Assembly: GCA_035079385.1 (NCBI GenBank)
Contig: JAVHKY010000063.1
Location: forward strand, 992,001-1,056,000
Direction: 5' to 3'
Length of the DNA: 64,000 nucleotides
Source: Aspidiotus rigidus
Lineage: Eukaryota > Arthropoda > Insecta > Hemiptera > Diaspididae
Part shown: positions 15,214 to 28,700 of the stretch, in pieces
Numbering within the stretch: the first letter of the stretch is position 1
Layout: every line of letters starts with the position of its first letter
Position numbers and translations under genes: made by a program
Notes under the pieces: model-generated
What the model saw: the letters and a program-made list of their open reading frames with translations, nothing else
Database searches by the model: none
Told to the model about the DNA's origin: nothing

Positions 15214-18200
15214 GGCTCTAAAATGGGTAGGTACGGATAACAAAATCTACTTATGCAACCGAAACATTTACTCGAGACAAGACATCTACATAATTTGGTC
15301 ACAATTTCTTTTTGTAGACAAAATAAAATCGAAAATCTCTTATTGAGAATGGCTGGAAGAAAATGAGCTTTTCTTCCGGTCCTACCAAACGAGACATATA
15401 CAAATAAATACAAGCACGTTTGATTAGAAACAACTCTTGATTCCTCTAATAGGAAACCTTGAACAACGATGACTCGATTTTAACAATTTGAAGAAGCGTT
15501 TTTTGAAATAATTTTAATGGTGTGTATGAAACTATCGTCATATGAGTTTCCACTCATCTTCTAGAGTAGTTCAAGCCAAACAATTACCAACAAAAAACAT
15601 CGGTACTTTGAACGGAAAAACGAAAAAAAAAATCATATGTACTCACAAATGGATAAAGAAACCACAAAATAAAGAAAAGCTATGGTGATACGTCAGAAAC
15701 ATGGTTCTAACCTAGATTCAAGAAGCTGGATACTGGCATCTATTAGGCCGCCAACAATATTGTCTACTTAATTCTTAAAACTTGAAAATAAAAAGGAACC
15801 TTTTTTTTGGGGGGGGGAGCTTTTTGTGGTATAGAGGTTTCATAAACTACGTTAGAAAAGTACACAGAAAACCTGTCGAATTGCTATAAGCACAAGAAAA
15901 CGTTTATCTCTGTTCGTCAAGTCTGTAACCTAAATCAATTATTTTTTGATGTTTCTTTCACTGATTACTTAGGTAAGTATACCTAATCTCAAAATCGGAT
16001 CTATAATAATCATTATGCGTTATTCTTCAGTGTTTCTTTTGAGACTATCTATCATTCATAAATTCCTTCCGAGTACTCCCAATTGGCAGCACCACTACCA
16101 AAAATTTTATACTCCTCTCAAATAAACCTGTATCTTTCTAGTTTCATATCTCTATAAGAAAAATAGAAGAGGATACATTCATTTTGTACCGACCAATGAC
16201 GAATTAAACTTTGCACAAAATAGGTTTCTGTGAGAATTTGCGAGCGCAATTCTAAGAATATTTTAGAATCAAGCAGACAAAATTGTCACCATTTAAACCA
16301 TTAGTATTGTACCAAAGATACTATTTTTCTGAAATTACTAAATGCACGTAAAACTAATTATTCTAAGGTTTGTGAATATAAAAAACGTGACGGACCTTTT
16401 CATTTCAAAGCATCTTTGAGGGAGTAAGAAGCCACTATCCCACCACTCTTGTCCAAGGATAGAAGTGAATAAACAGAAAATGAAAGACGTGTAGAATAAA
16501 ATAAGGAGGAAAGGGAGAGCGTACGATACAACGTAATTTAAATCATACAAGATCGAGAAAAATTTCATGACTGTTATTAAAAAAACGATTAACGAGAGAT
16601 CTTTCAAGTACGCTAAATCATATGGTATATCAGTAAAATTTAATACAATCTACCAGAATACAACAAATGACTAATTTTCGAAAGAAGAATAACAGAATTT
16701 TGTGAGACAAAGAAATGAATTAGTTTATTTCTAATTAAACATTGTGATTTGGTTAGTGAGGGATAAATTATCATGTCGCTAAGATTCGACCTTTTACAAT
16801 TACTGTACGAGTATCACGCAAAATAGATACGCATTTCAAGCACAAAAAGATACGGCTCAATCGAACGCTACCAACTCAGTCAAAAACAATGTTTCTGAAG
16901 ATTGATTTTTTTCTCATACTTTTTCTCGTCCTTGTATTTAAACAAAATCTACAGGATCTACTACTCGTAATACAGCCTAGCCTACATTCATAATTCTCAC
17001 CATTTGAATACCTACGTTTTAAAAAAATTATTAAGACTAGATAGCGTTAGAATGCGTAACTCTGAAAATTTGAGCTAGAATTAAAATATTTTTGATATTT
17101 CAGGTAATTAAAGTTTGCACAGTTTATTTGAACCTCGATATAATGCACAGCGAGAGACCGTGGAAAATTCACACAATTTTGGTTAGCACTACACAAAGTA
17201 CAAAAAAAAAAAAAACAAAAAAAAAACAAATTGCGCGTAGGTACTGATCACATTACATGTAGAGTAGTAGAGTACAAAAAGCTACGTGTTTCTTATCATA
17301 AAACTTATTGAGAAAAAAAAAACAAAAAAAACAAAAAAAACACAAAGACGTTAACGAGTTTGTACAGGTGTAAGTGAATTTAATTGAAAAACACTCACGC
17401 AGTCGCGTGAGTAGTACACGACTTTTCTTCTCACAATGCAAAAATCATTGAGAGAGTCACTCCCTCTCTTTAAATTAATACCAATGTACTAAATTTGAAT
17501 GAAATATCATCGAAAATAAAATTCAATGAACCCTTGGTCAAGAATGAACCTGGTGAATGATAAAACACTCAGTACACGACTTTTCCTCGCACAATGCAAA
17601 AATCATTGAGAGAGTCACTCCCTCTCTTTAAATTAAATACCAATGACCTGTCAATCATACCAAATAATTGTAGAATGAACAATAAAACTCAGTTTATAAA
17701 TTTTATCACTATAACGTCACATCAACTGGTAACAGAGTAAAAATACTTATAATGCAATAAGGAAACCAGAATTTTGTTTTAATTTAGGCTAGGAGTCATC
17801 CGAAACCTACGAAATGTCTCCAGAAAAACCACTCCGCCTCCCTCTGCCCAAACTGCTAAGAGGCTATAACAGTTGTTTAATTGAAAATAATCTTTCCATT
17901 TCCTGAGACACCTCAAATCAACTATGAACCACTATCAATTATGTGCACACACATGAAAAAATGACGTATAAATCAATAATTAATTAAGAATGAAGTCACC
18001 AAGGTAGTCTCGCATCGGCCCACTTGATGAAGACTAAAAAATTGTACTCAATCATTCAAACTCAAGGTTTTCACTATCGAGTATGACTAATAATAATGAA
18101 AAAAAAATGAACGATCCGCCATTGCCACTATCCGTTCAAAAACAAATTCACAAAACAAAAATTCAATAAAACAAACTTCAAGGCTCTAGGGGCTGTGGGA

Positions 18201-19735
18201 AGCGAGATACAAGGGTGCTAAATTTGAATAAAATATCATCGAAAATAAAATAAAATTCAATGAACCCTTGGTCAATAATGAACCAAGAATGAACCTGTTA
18301 AATAATAAAAGGTTCTTTATCACGTACTGATAAGAAAATCGGTAAAAGGATAGGAAAATCTGCTTCTCGTAACGTAAGCCGCTACTCGTAATATAGTGAG
18401 AAATTTTTTGAAAAAAATGGAAATTTCTCGAAAACTACTCATCCGATTCTCAAAAAAATTACAGGTGCACACCTTCAGATATATTACCACAATATGGTCA
18501 AGTTACAAAAAAATCTATCGGGTAGTTTTGGAGGAGTTCCGCGGACGAAAAAATCTTATATATAAGGAAACCTGAAATTTTTAATGCTAGTTGTGATCTA
18601 GGACGTCTAAAACGTCGAGAAAGTTCATTGCCCCCTCCCCCTGTTGACCTTGCTACGGGTGTAATACCTCATTTTTCTAGCTAGAAAAGTCGGTAGAACA
18701 GTGACGTTTCTAACTCATAGAGTCTCTTATCAGACTTCAAATTTTTTTTTTAGTTCATTTTCGTTTTTTTGATTTATAGTGTCGTTGCACATTTAACTTG
18801 TTCTTAGAATCAATCATGGAATTTGATTCGAAGTCACTAAACCGCAGTATTATTTTTATTGAAATGAAAAATTCTGCATCAAAGTATCAGATTTCGATTT
18901 AATTCAGTTCCACCAAAGCTGGCGCCTCTAAGATTTAAAGGGTTTATATTATAAAACAATAATAAAGGTATGCAAAGAAAAGCAATGGTGAGACAATAAG
19001 CGACATTTTTGCCAAACTATCATTATTGAATTCTTGTATCATCTCTCAAACAATGAATTCTTTGACTAGCAAAATGCAACAAAGTACCTATACAACAAGA
19101 TTAATAAAGCAAAATTATAAATTTATATTATGTTTATTACAAAAGAACCCCACCAGAAATATCAACATTTACAGCATGGTGGTCAAATTACATGCAACAT
19201 TTGAGGGGATCAAAATGACTAGGACAAAATGAAGGGATGAAAACATTAGAAAGTTCTTTGGTTCTTTTTTTCGCGGTTTTGGAGAAAAAAGAAATAATAA
19301 TGAAGCTATTTTCTCAATATGACGGTAAAGTGCGATTTTATCCACGCTTAGCAATCTTCACTATCACTTTTTGAGAAAAATATCTTCCTGATACAAGCAA
19401 TTAAAGCGAAAATTTGCTACTTGATTGTTTACTCACCTTGTCTTGACTTGATTTGTAAAATTTCGCACTTGTTCAGAAAATTATCACTTAAATTCACTTA
19501 TATAAAATAAACTATTGAAGAGGTTATTTTTCACCACATTCATCGATAAGAGTGATCTAGAAATAATAACTATAGTCTGTTATTTTCATTTTCTGCACAC
19601 ATGATTGTTGGATAATGTTTCATGAAGCCAATTATTACCTTTTACAAATGGGGGAAAAAAAACTTTTGCCGAATGAGGAGAATAATCGAGAATCTAAGTT
19701 TAACCACTTACAGTTCCGCAAATACAAAAAAAAAA

Positions 19736-19766
<31 letters not shown>

Positions 19767-22700
19767 AAGAACAAACGAAAAAACGAGAAACAAAAAAAAG
19801 GAAAATTACATCAATAATAATGATAAATTAACTTACATATCGTGCATCAAAATAATATTACAATAAATTCAATAACATTGCATAATATGATGAATCAAGT
19901 TTTTAGCTTCAGGATGAACTTGACAATCATTTCTACAGAAAAATATCTTTCAAAAAGTACAAACGTCTATCAAGTTTGGTACACTAAATAGGCCTGTAGT
20001 CAACTCATAAAATCCTCAACATACGATCTATGGGATATTTTTTCATGAAAATGTTTAAATTTCATTTGCGTAATATCAAAACCAAATATAAGTACCATTT
20101 AGAAATTTGAATGAGAAGAAAGTAAAAATGGTTGACACCACTAAATTGTGAATAAGGTGTTGATAATTTTACAAACAAATGAATACAATACACAACATTC
20201 CCAAACAACCAGAAAAAATAAACTTCCATGAAAAAAGGAAATATAAATGTTTATATAAATTATATGAGTTTGTTCAAGCTTCATCAAAAATGTCCTAATC
20301 AGAAGAAAGTACCGTACTTCGATGTTATCACATTTTATTAACAACCCAATTAATGAAATTATTGAATTTACATTATAAAAGAAAATGTTTTTCTTCAGAA
20401 AATGAACTTACTGATGTGGTCAATTACAGTAACTACAATAATAATATTATTATAATTGCAATAACTACAATTTAAAAAAAAAGGCAAACGTATTCTTTTT
20501 TTTTTTTTTTTTTTTTTGAGAATTAGGATAGGAAATCACATATGCGCTTCTGCAAAACTGTAATCAGGGAAAAGGGTAGAATAAATATCAGAATTTTCTC
20601 CTTGTAATAGGTGTTGGGAAAGGTTTTCGAGCGGTGGGGCAAATGCACTTGATGCGAGAACATTCGGGGCATAACCATTTCTCAAGCTGCGCAACCATTT
20701 TTTGTTTTTTATTTTTCCAATACACCAATCAAGCGTGTCCACAGCCAAATGCCAAAATTGCCAGTTGTCAATAATGTACAAACAAAAGGAAGGAGAAAAA
20801 GCGAGAACAAAAGAAAAGAAAAAAAAATTAATCATTTGAACAATATTAAAAAAATCTTCAAGAAGAATCTGCACACAAATACTTCAATCAGAAATTCAAA
20901 CAAATATTAAAAAATGTACTTATGGTTTTGATATAGAATTACACAGTACTAAATAGCAGAGCTGTATAAGATCACACCATATTACAAAGATAGAGACAAT
21001 AATATGTATTCAACAATTAGAATGAAATTACCCAATCGAGATAGAATCATACAGCTGCAAAAAAAAAAAAAAAGCCAGAAATGGATTATCTTACAATTTC
21101 TTTTCTCTATTGGGTATCTAAGATGAAAATTTCCATGGGCTTGGCGACGTGACAATTGATACATGATCAACGCAGCTTCCCTTCCCTTTCCTTCCCTTCC
21201 CTTTCCTTTTTTTTTTTCTCTCCCTTTCTTTCTTTCTTACTCAAAATCTACAAACAAGAATAAAAAAATTTCATATATACAGGATAGCTACTGTTTGCAC
21301 AGCTATACAATTTTATCACCTGACTCAAATGTACCCTTTTTTTAATATCTTCATTTAGTACAAAATCAAATTTCAATAAGATTCTGTTTCATGCTGTAAT
21401 TTTCCAGAAGAAAGAAAGTTTTACTACATAATTTTATATCAAAATTTACATTTGGGAAATACATATCTCAATCATAACGCAAACCTTTCTCAACGTGCAA
21501 AATTCTAGCTGTGACAGTGACACATCGCCATCACGTCTATAGTTGTCACAAGAGTAAGCAGTCCTTTCTATCGCATATTTCTCTATTGCGACGCAATTCT
21601 ACACAACAGTTTGTAGTAGTTGAATCAAAACTTTTAGGGCTAAACTAAAGCTTCCAAAAATTGTCAACCTGATTAATATAATAATTATATGAACTGAGAG
21701 ATTGCAGGAATAAATAAATTTTCATCCCAACTCATATTTTATATAATTTAAATAAACAAGATCTTATTTGTAGAAATTCAGAGTCCATGTTCTTCTAAAA
21801 ATAGATTTTGTATAACAAGCAATAATTAATATACATAACTACATTCATTGGTTCTACAATACATAAAGCAACCTAAAATTATACGCAGTATAATATATAT
21901 ATATAAATATAATACATACCAACAAAGAGTAGTATATAGAGACAATTTTTCTTTTTGTTTTCTTCCTCTTCACAAAATCACTCACGTATTCTCATGCTTG
22001 TGTACAATTGAACTTCAAATTATCTAACCATCTTTCTCATGCCATTCAACAGGCCTTGCTTTACAAGTTCTTTTCCAAATGTGAACAATTAAACATGATA
22101 ATCTTGACCAACTAAGCACCCACTGGTGCCGCTTTTATTGCGCTTCCTATTTTGTATTGTGAACAATAGACCACTTCAAGTACACTCAATGACATTATGT
22201 TCTTGGGCTGGTGTGTCCTTTTCACAATGAAGAAAGGACGCAAATGTAGTGCGTTGGTGTCTGCTTGATGCAGATTTTCAAATAAGGACATGCGCAGTAG
22301 TATAATAATTAAATCCTTTATAATTTTGAATAATTTATTTCAATTATTTTGATAAAAATATACCACTGTTAGTGTACCTAGTCTATTTACATACCAATAC
22401 TCATACTCAGTACAAAGCTATCAAATGTTTAATCTTGAAAGCACATTAGTTTTTAAATTAGAGTTCTTAAAATTGAAAAGTGGTTATAGGGGATCAGGAA
22501 GAAGCACATAGTATCCAAGGGGCGGCTCAAGCAATATATAATTAGAAAATAAATTTTTGATGATGGCAACTAAAAACAAATTAGGTACCTCAATGTTTTC
22601 TTTTTTTCCTCTGTCATCACAGATGAAGTTACATATTATATCAAATCCAAAATCATGATTAGAGTCCAAAAAATACATATATATATATTTTTTTTTTTTT

Positions 22701-25700
22701 TTTTCATTTATTTATTTCCACTGACTGCTCTTCTAAGTACAAAACTAAATTTCAGTATGGGTGTGACGTATCTCCAAGGTCAGCATACCATAAAATTTTC
22801 TCATTTTATCTTCATATGATTGGAGGCAAGTTAGAACAGAAGAAAGGGAGAATTACTGTGGAACATCCATTAAGAAAATCATATGTAGAGAGAATTTGAA
22901 GTTAGTTTTCTTATGAAAAGTAAAAAATTGTATGAAATAATCCAGAGGCAATCCAAATAAATTCTTGATTTGCAAGATATCACTATAGGATCTTTCCCTG
23001 TATCATATTGTATACTTGTAAATCTAATTCTTACCTTATTGGTACTTGATCCCATGAGAAAAGCAATGGTATGCAATCATTGTATATTCAATTACCAAAA
23101 CATGGGATCAACGTGAAGCAGGTACAAATAATAGGAATCAGATGAACGAGTAGTAAGATGAAGAGGAAAGGTACCACACAAGAGACAAAGAAATTTGGCA
23201 AATTCAAACAAAGTTGAATTGGCGTAATTGCAAAACAACAGTCATGGAAAAAAGTATCAAACAGAATTCAAAATGTGTTTGGAAGAAAATCAGGTCACTA
23301 CAGTTGTTTATCCTTTCGTTTTGGTATTTAATGAAGAATTCAATAATATTAGTAATAATTTCCTTGAATAAATACTTGATCTTCATTCATTAAATACATC
23401 ACATCTTGATGTACTTTGTACCTGAATTTGACTGTAATTCAGTAGTATGTGAATACAGTGTTTTCACTAGTCATTACCAATACACCTAAAACCCATTATT
23501 CAGAACACTTTGTCTAGGTGATTGTTATATGCACTAAAGATATGTCAATTTGACTTTGTAAATCAGAGATGCCAAGTTATTATGGTCCGATTATACTTTG
23601 AAGCACATGGGGCCCACCTGCCTCACCTTATCAAATTTTTCCATTCTTTGTGAAGTAGAAGCAGGAGTAATTAATGAAGACAGTTTTTAATTTACTTAAA
23701 AAATATTTTATAAAAAAAAATCAGTTTTGTGCTTCTTTAGATGTAAAATCTACTACAAAATTTGCAAAACAAAATTCTCAAGAATATTTCTGAGCTTAGT
23801 TCAAATGTCCTTAAGATATGGTGCTCTAGAATTCTCAAAAGAAAAATCTGATAGGCTACATAACACAAAATTAAGAATTGTCAAATCATTCTGTTTTTCA
23901 CAGAAGAATTTGGACATGAAAATTCATATGAATTCTTCCAATATTGATGACTAGAGCAATAAATTGAGGACAAGTTTTTAAGGAATAAAATTTCAACTAT
24001 AAATAATAGGGTAACAATTGGCCTTATGACACTCCTCCATAATTATTTACAAATCAGGAATGTACTTCGAGAAACTCATCATTTTCTGCTTCAACTTGAA
24101 TAGGTAGTTTTCAACATTAAAATTTTTTTGCTAGTTAGCAATCCCCATTTCATAATTCTCGCAATAAAATTATTTATACCTTCAAAACAGAATCGAGTAA
24201 AACAGCTTATATGTACTTAAGGTGCCTTCTGTGATTTATGTGGCCCATAATATAAGGCAACAACGCATTTTACAATTCAGGTTTCCTCTTCTTAATGGTA
24301 TAAAGCAGGCCACTTTCCAATTTTATTAATAAACACAACATAGAGTAGATGTAATGAAAATATTTTCCCCTCTGCCAAGCAAATTACAAATATGTTTTCA
24401 GATTGATTACATTTGAAAAAGTTATTGAAACTTGTATTTTCAAGCATTATATAATATATATCATTTGGAAGTAAAATGGTATTATAGTGAAAATGTAGCT
24501 GAAATCTCATTAGAGTATGTAGAGATCAACAATAGGAATATCAATTTTTTTTTCTTTGTTTCCTCCTTCAAAAATACCATCATGTTTTTTTCTCTTATCA
24601 AACATCATTTTTTGGTAATTTTTCTATACTTCTGCATAAGTTTTCGCAATAAAGATATTGTCCCTCATTTTTTGCTCTACTAAAAAGAAATCTCAGGAAT
24701 TGAGTCTAGACAATTTTCACTGACGTTTTTCTTTCCAAAGATATGATGCAGAAGGATTTCTGAGGCCAAATTTCAAATACTGTATTATTAAGAGATACTA
24801 AATACTGATGGAGTAATCTGAAAATTAACTGGAGACAATTGACTGAAAATGATTTTTAAAACAGATTTAGAGAAGAAAAAAAATCAAAACATGAAATAGA
24901 ATAGCCCTAAATAACGAGATAGGGTTTTAAAACTACAAAACCTGAATAGCATAGCATGGTAAGAAGAAAAAAATAAAAGTCTCGCGAGAAATAGTTTTGA
25001 TGTCAGGATGAAAAAATTCTACCGCAAATTTCAATCAAATATCAAAATTATGGAATATGAAAACATGTGAATACATCAGCAGAGTGTTAAAAAAAATATT
25101 ATCACTCATAAAACTAATTTGATTTGCTCGGCAAATATATTTTCTTAATCTTTGTTCAATGGATCAACTGATTCTACGCCAATAAAATCAAACATCTGTT
25201 TTATGAGCAATAGAGCTGCCTGTCCTAATCTTTGAAATTTTATTGATGATACCAAAATATCATCGTTGTTACAAATCCAATTTTTTTAGTCAAAAGAGAC
25301 ACATGGATTAATTAGCTTTAATTATAAAAAAACATATATGATTTTATATGAGAAAATAACACACCATTTTGTTAACCCCAAAGTTTCTTTAAAAAAAGAG
25401 GAAAATTCAATGCACTTTTGTCTTTTTTAATTTTTAATTCACGTATAGCTGATCGATGTTTTGAACGTACAAACGTTCTTCATCGGGATAAACGAGATAA
25501 TACATAGAATAAAGCTTATTAAACAAGGAAGAACGGAGCAGCAGCACGGGGAATGTGAAAGAACAAGGACATAAATTACTCACGATGATTATAAATAGCC
25601 AGAGAATTAAAATGGCTGATTCTCTAGCTGTTGGTTTTAAAAAAACAATCGACGCCCGGACGTTCACTAATTTTTCTTCACATTTTATGAAAACACTTTT

Positions 25701-28700
25701 TGCAGCCGCATACCTCCAATTTAATAACCCGAAAATATTGATATTAGAGTTTGGCATATTCACAAAATAAAATCATTTTGTTCAGATCAAAGCTGTGATA
25801 CAAGAAATATTTAATTGTATTATGCTTACAAGCCTTACCCTATAAAGTACATATTACTCGAGAATCCATTCAAGCAATAATTTGGGGGGGGGGGGGAGAA
25901 ATTTCATGAAATTTGTAGTTGCTACACATTCTAATCTGCATTTTTCACACAACTTGCAGTTGAAGGGTCTGAGTTCCCCGTATTTTCTATTTTGAGACAT
26001 GGATCATTGAATTTTACTTTAGCAACAGTTTGAAATAGGTACTTCAACATAGAAAGGTGGTTTTCCTAGTTGCATTATCTCTCTCCCAGATATTTGTACA
26101 AGGTGAGAGAACAGAAGAAAAGGAAAACTTGATGACAATAATATTAGTAACAACTCACCGTTGAATAATGGATAGTCAAAAGAGATAGAATAAGAGCAAA
26201 GAAATATGAAAGATTTTAGACAACAGGAAAAAGTACATATGCAGAAGAGGTGTAACAAAGCAAAATTTTTGAAGCCTAGATTACTGACTAGAATAACATT
26301 CTTGCGCATTTTATAGTAACGCTTTTTGGTGCACCAATTTTGCTAGGATCAGTAACGCAATAAGAAGAGTTTTCTGTAAAAAGTTAACAAATAACAAACT
26401 AAGATTTAACGCATGTTAATTGGAAAATGGGGATTAAAAGCTAGTGAGTCATCCTTTCATGAATGTGATTAAGTGTAGGTGAGGAAATGTATTATTAATT
26501 AGTGCCAAGGACAGAATAGATGAAGGAAGAATAAACTCAATTTGAATTTGATATGTACACAAAACAGACAGATAATCTTTTCCAACCTGTGACTTTTTGG
26601 GTTCACACAAAATACGAGTGAAATTGAAATATGACCAGTTGAAAATATACAACAGGAAAAATATCATTTTAATAATAACTGCCATACTTACACCAACTTT
26701 CCGCAAGAGATCGCCAACAATGTTCATCGCAGATACCTGTCTTGGAGTTGTCATTACAGAATGACCGCTAGAGAGGCCTGTAAAATATATACAATCAAAA
26801 TTTAGTAAAAATACCTCACACTGTCCCCAATCAACATGAAACACACGTTCTTGCAAAAGATAGTCAGCAAGCATAGTTTTGTGCAACCCCCCCTAAATAT
26901 GTCTGAGCTCTCACTTCCAATCTTTCCAACGGTAATTGAAGAATGAACGAGAAAAAAAAATCAGGAAAACCACTTTTTGTAGCTTTTCAAGCAATAATAA
27001 CAATACTTACAACATGTAATACATAATCCAGAATCGTTGTACTTAGCAAGACCTGTGAATTTATTAATCAAATTAACATGACTTTTTGTAAAATATGGTA
27101 TGTGCAAGTAGGACGTGCGAGAAAAGAATGAATTTAACAATTTGAAAATACAGTAGTAAATGAATATAGATCATATAGTATTTTTCCTCCTTCTTCTGCA
27201 GAATCAAGTTGTAAATATGTATGCTTCAAAGACAATAACTAATAGAATCAACAATAAAAATTTAATTGCGACAAAAAATGGAGTGGTACATCTAAACATT
27301 GCTGAATACTCTCAAAAAGTACTCATCATTTTTTCTTGTGGTATTTTCATTTCAATCAATCACCTGCTTTGCTGCAATTTTCGATCATAAATGTAACTTT
27401 TTTGAAGAAGTTTGTAAGGCATTAATCAATCATAAAACTTTGCTTTGTGCTACACTGTGCTCAGTTATTTCCTAAGAATAATAGTACTTTAAAAACGCAG
27501 TTCATAAGTCGTCTTACAATATTAAACGAAAAATTTATCAATAGGAATATATACTGTATAGGAATGACATCTTTAGTAGAAAGGCGGAGAGTGATATGAA
27601 AAAACTGTTGCAACTTAAGTTTCTCCAATCTTCCAATAAGCAATAAATTACACCACAAAAAAAAAGAAATTGAAAAATGTATGAACAAAATTATACGATT
27701 CTAGAAGTATTTTCGACGCTGATCACGTTGCCGTTGACCGTTTTTCGAAATTGGCTCTGGTTATCGAGGAGCAATGACCATATATCACATGTTCCCGCGA
27801 ATTGTAGCGACGCGCAGTGTTCGTAACCACAACAAATTGTACTTCATGAAAAGCTTTTTTGTATGTGTTTTTCAGGCTGGGCTGGCACTTAGTTTTTTTA
27901 TTCCGACAGTAGCTGTTAAGGAGAGTCCCGAAAGTGCAGATATTGTCAGTAAACAATTGTATAATGTTACTCAACTATCAAATTTCGTGAGTACAAGAAC
28001 ATACACTACACGTCGCTATTCGCGGGAACTTAATGTGATCACTTCTCGATAATCAGAGCCAATTTTGAAAAACAGTCAACAGCATTGTGTTTAGCGTCAA
28101 AAATACTTCTACAATTGTGTAATTTCATTCATGCATTTTTCAATTTTTTTTTTTGTAGTATTATTTATTGCTGCACAGAAGAAAATTAGTAATTTGTAAA
28201 GAATTTACGCAAAATCAATTTAGCACACATTACTAGCACAAGTACGGATAAATAAATGTTCGAGAAGGGGAAAGTTTTTGTATTGGAACAAATTCAATAT
28301 TTTTTCTAGGTTTGGCTTTTTTTTTACTACATGCATCAAGTTTACGAACGATATTAATAATAGTATTAATAATAAAAATAATGATACTAATAGCAGTACA
28401 TACAAAGCTATCACAGGCATGCAATACGCGTAAGAACAAGAAAGTTGGAAAAACAGAAAATATATTAATAAAAATAACAAGATGATCTATATCATATCAC
28501 ACAACGCGCGAATTTTTTTATACAACAAATCAATCAATGAGAGGGAGACAAAAAATAAATTGATTGAACTATCAATGTTAAATGCTGATATTACTCATTT
28601 GATGCTCCAGATAAGCAATTAAGTGCCAGATATCTAGACATAGTGGTAGGTTTCTTACTTTTGATGTGAGTATGCTGTTTTAAATCGCTGTTTGGTATTG

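Larger units (their letters stand above)
14943..26691 (-). other. nudE intron 5 (11.7 kb), mostly unannotatable
   Basis: A single intron by the exon model. It holds microsatellites, a 158-bp duplication, an open frame followed by poly(A) (20493-20874) and a weak receptor-like frame (25555-25770), all listed separately. Otherwise it is AT-rich, with no conserved coding sequence recognised on either strand. It is much poorer in nested MITEs than the rest of the window. Confidence 0.6.

Noticed and set aside
26449..26886. 145-codon minus-strand open frame as an independent gene
   Set aside because: Only the segment 26692-26777 is coding, as nudE exon 5 between good splice sites; the rest is intron read through.
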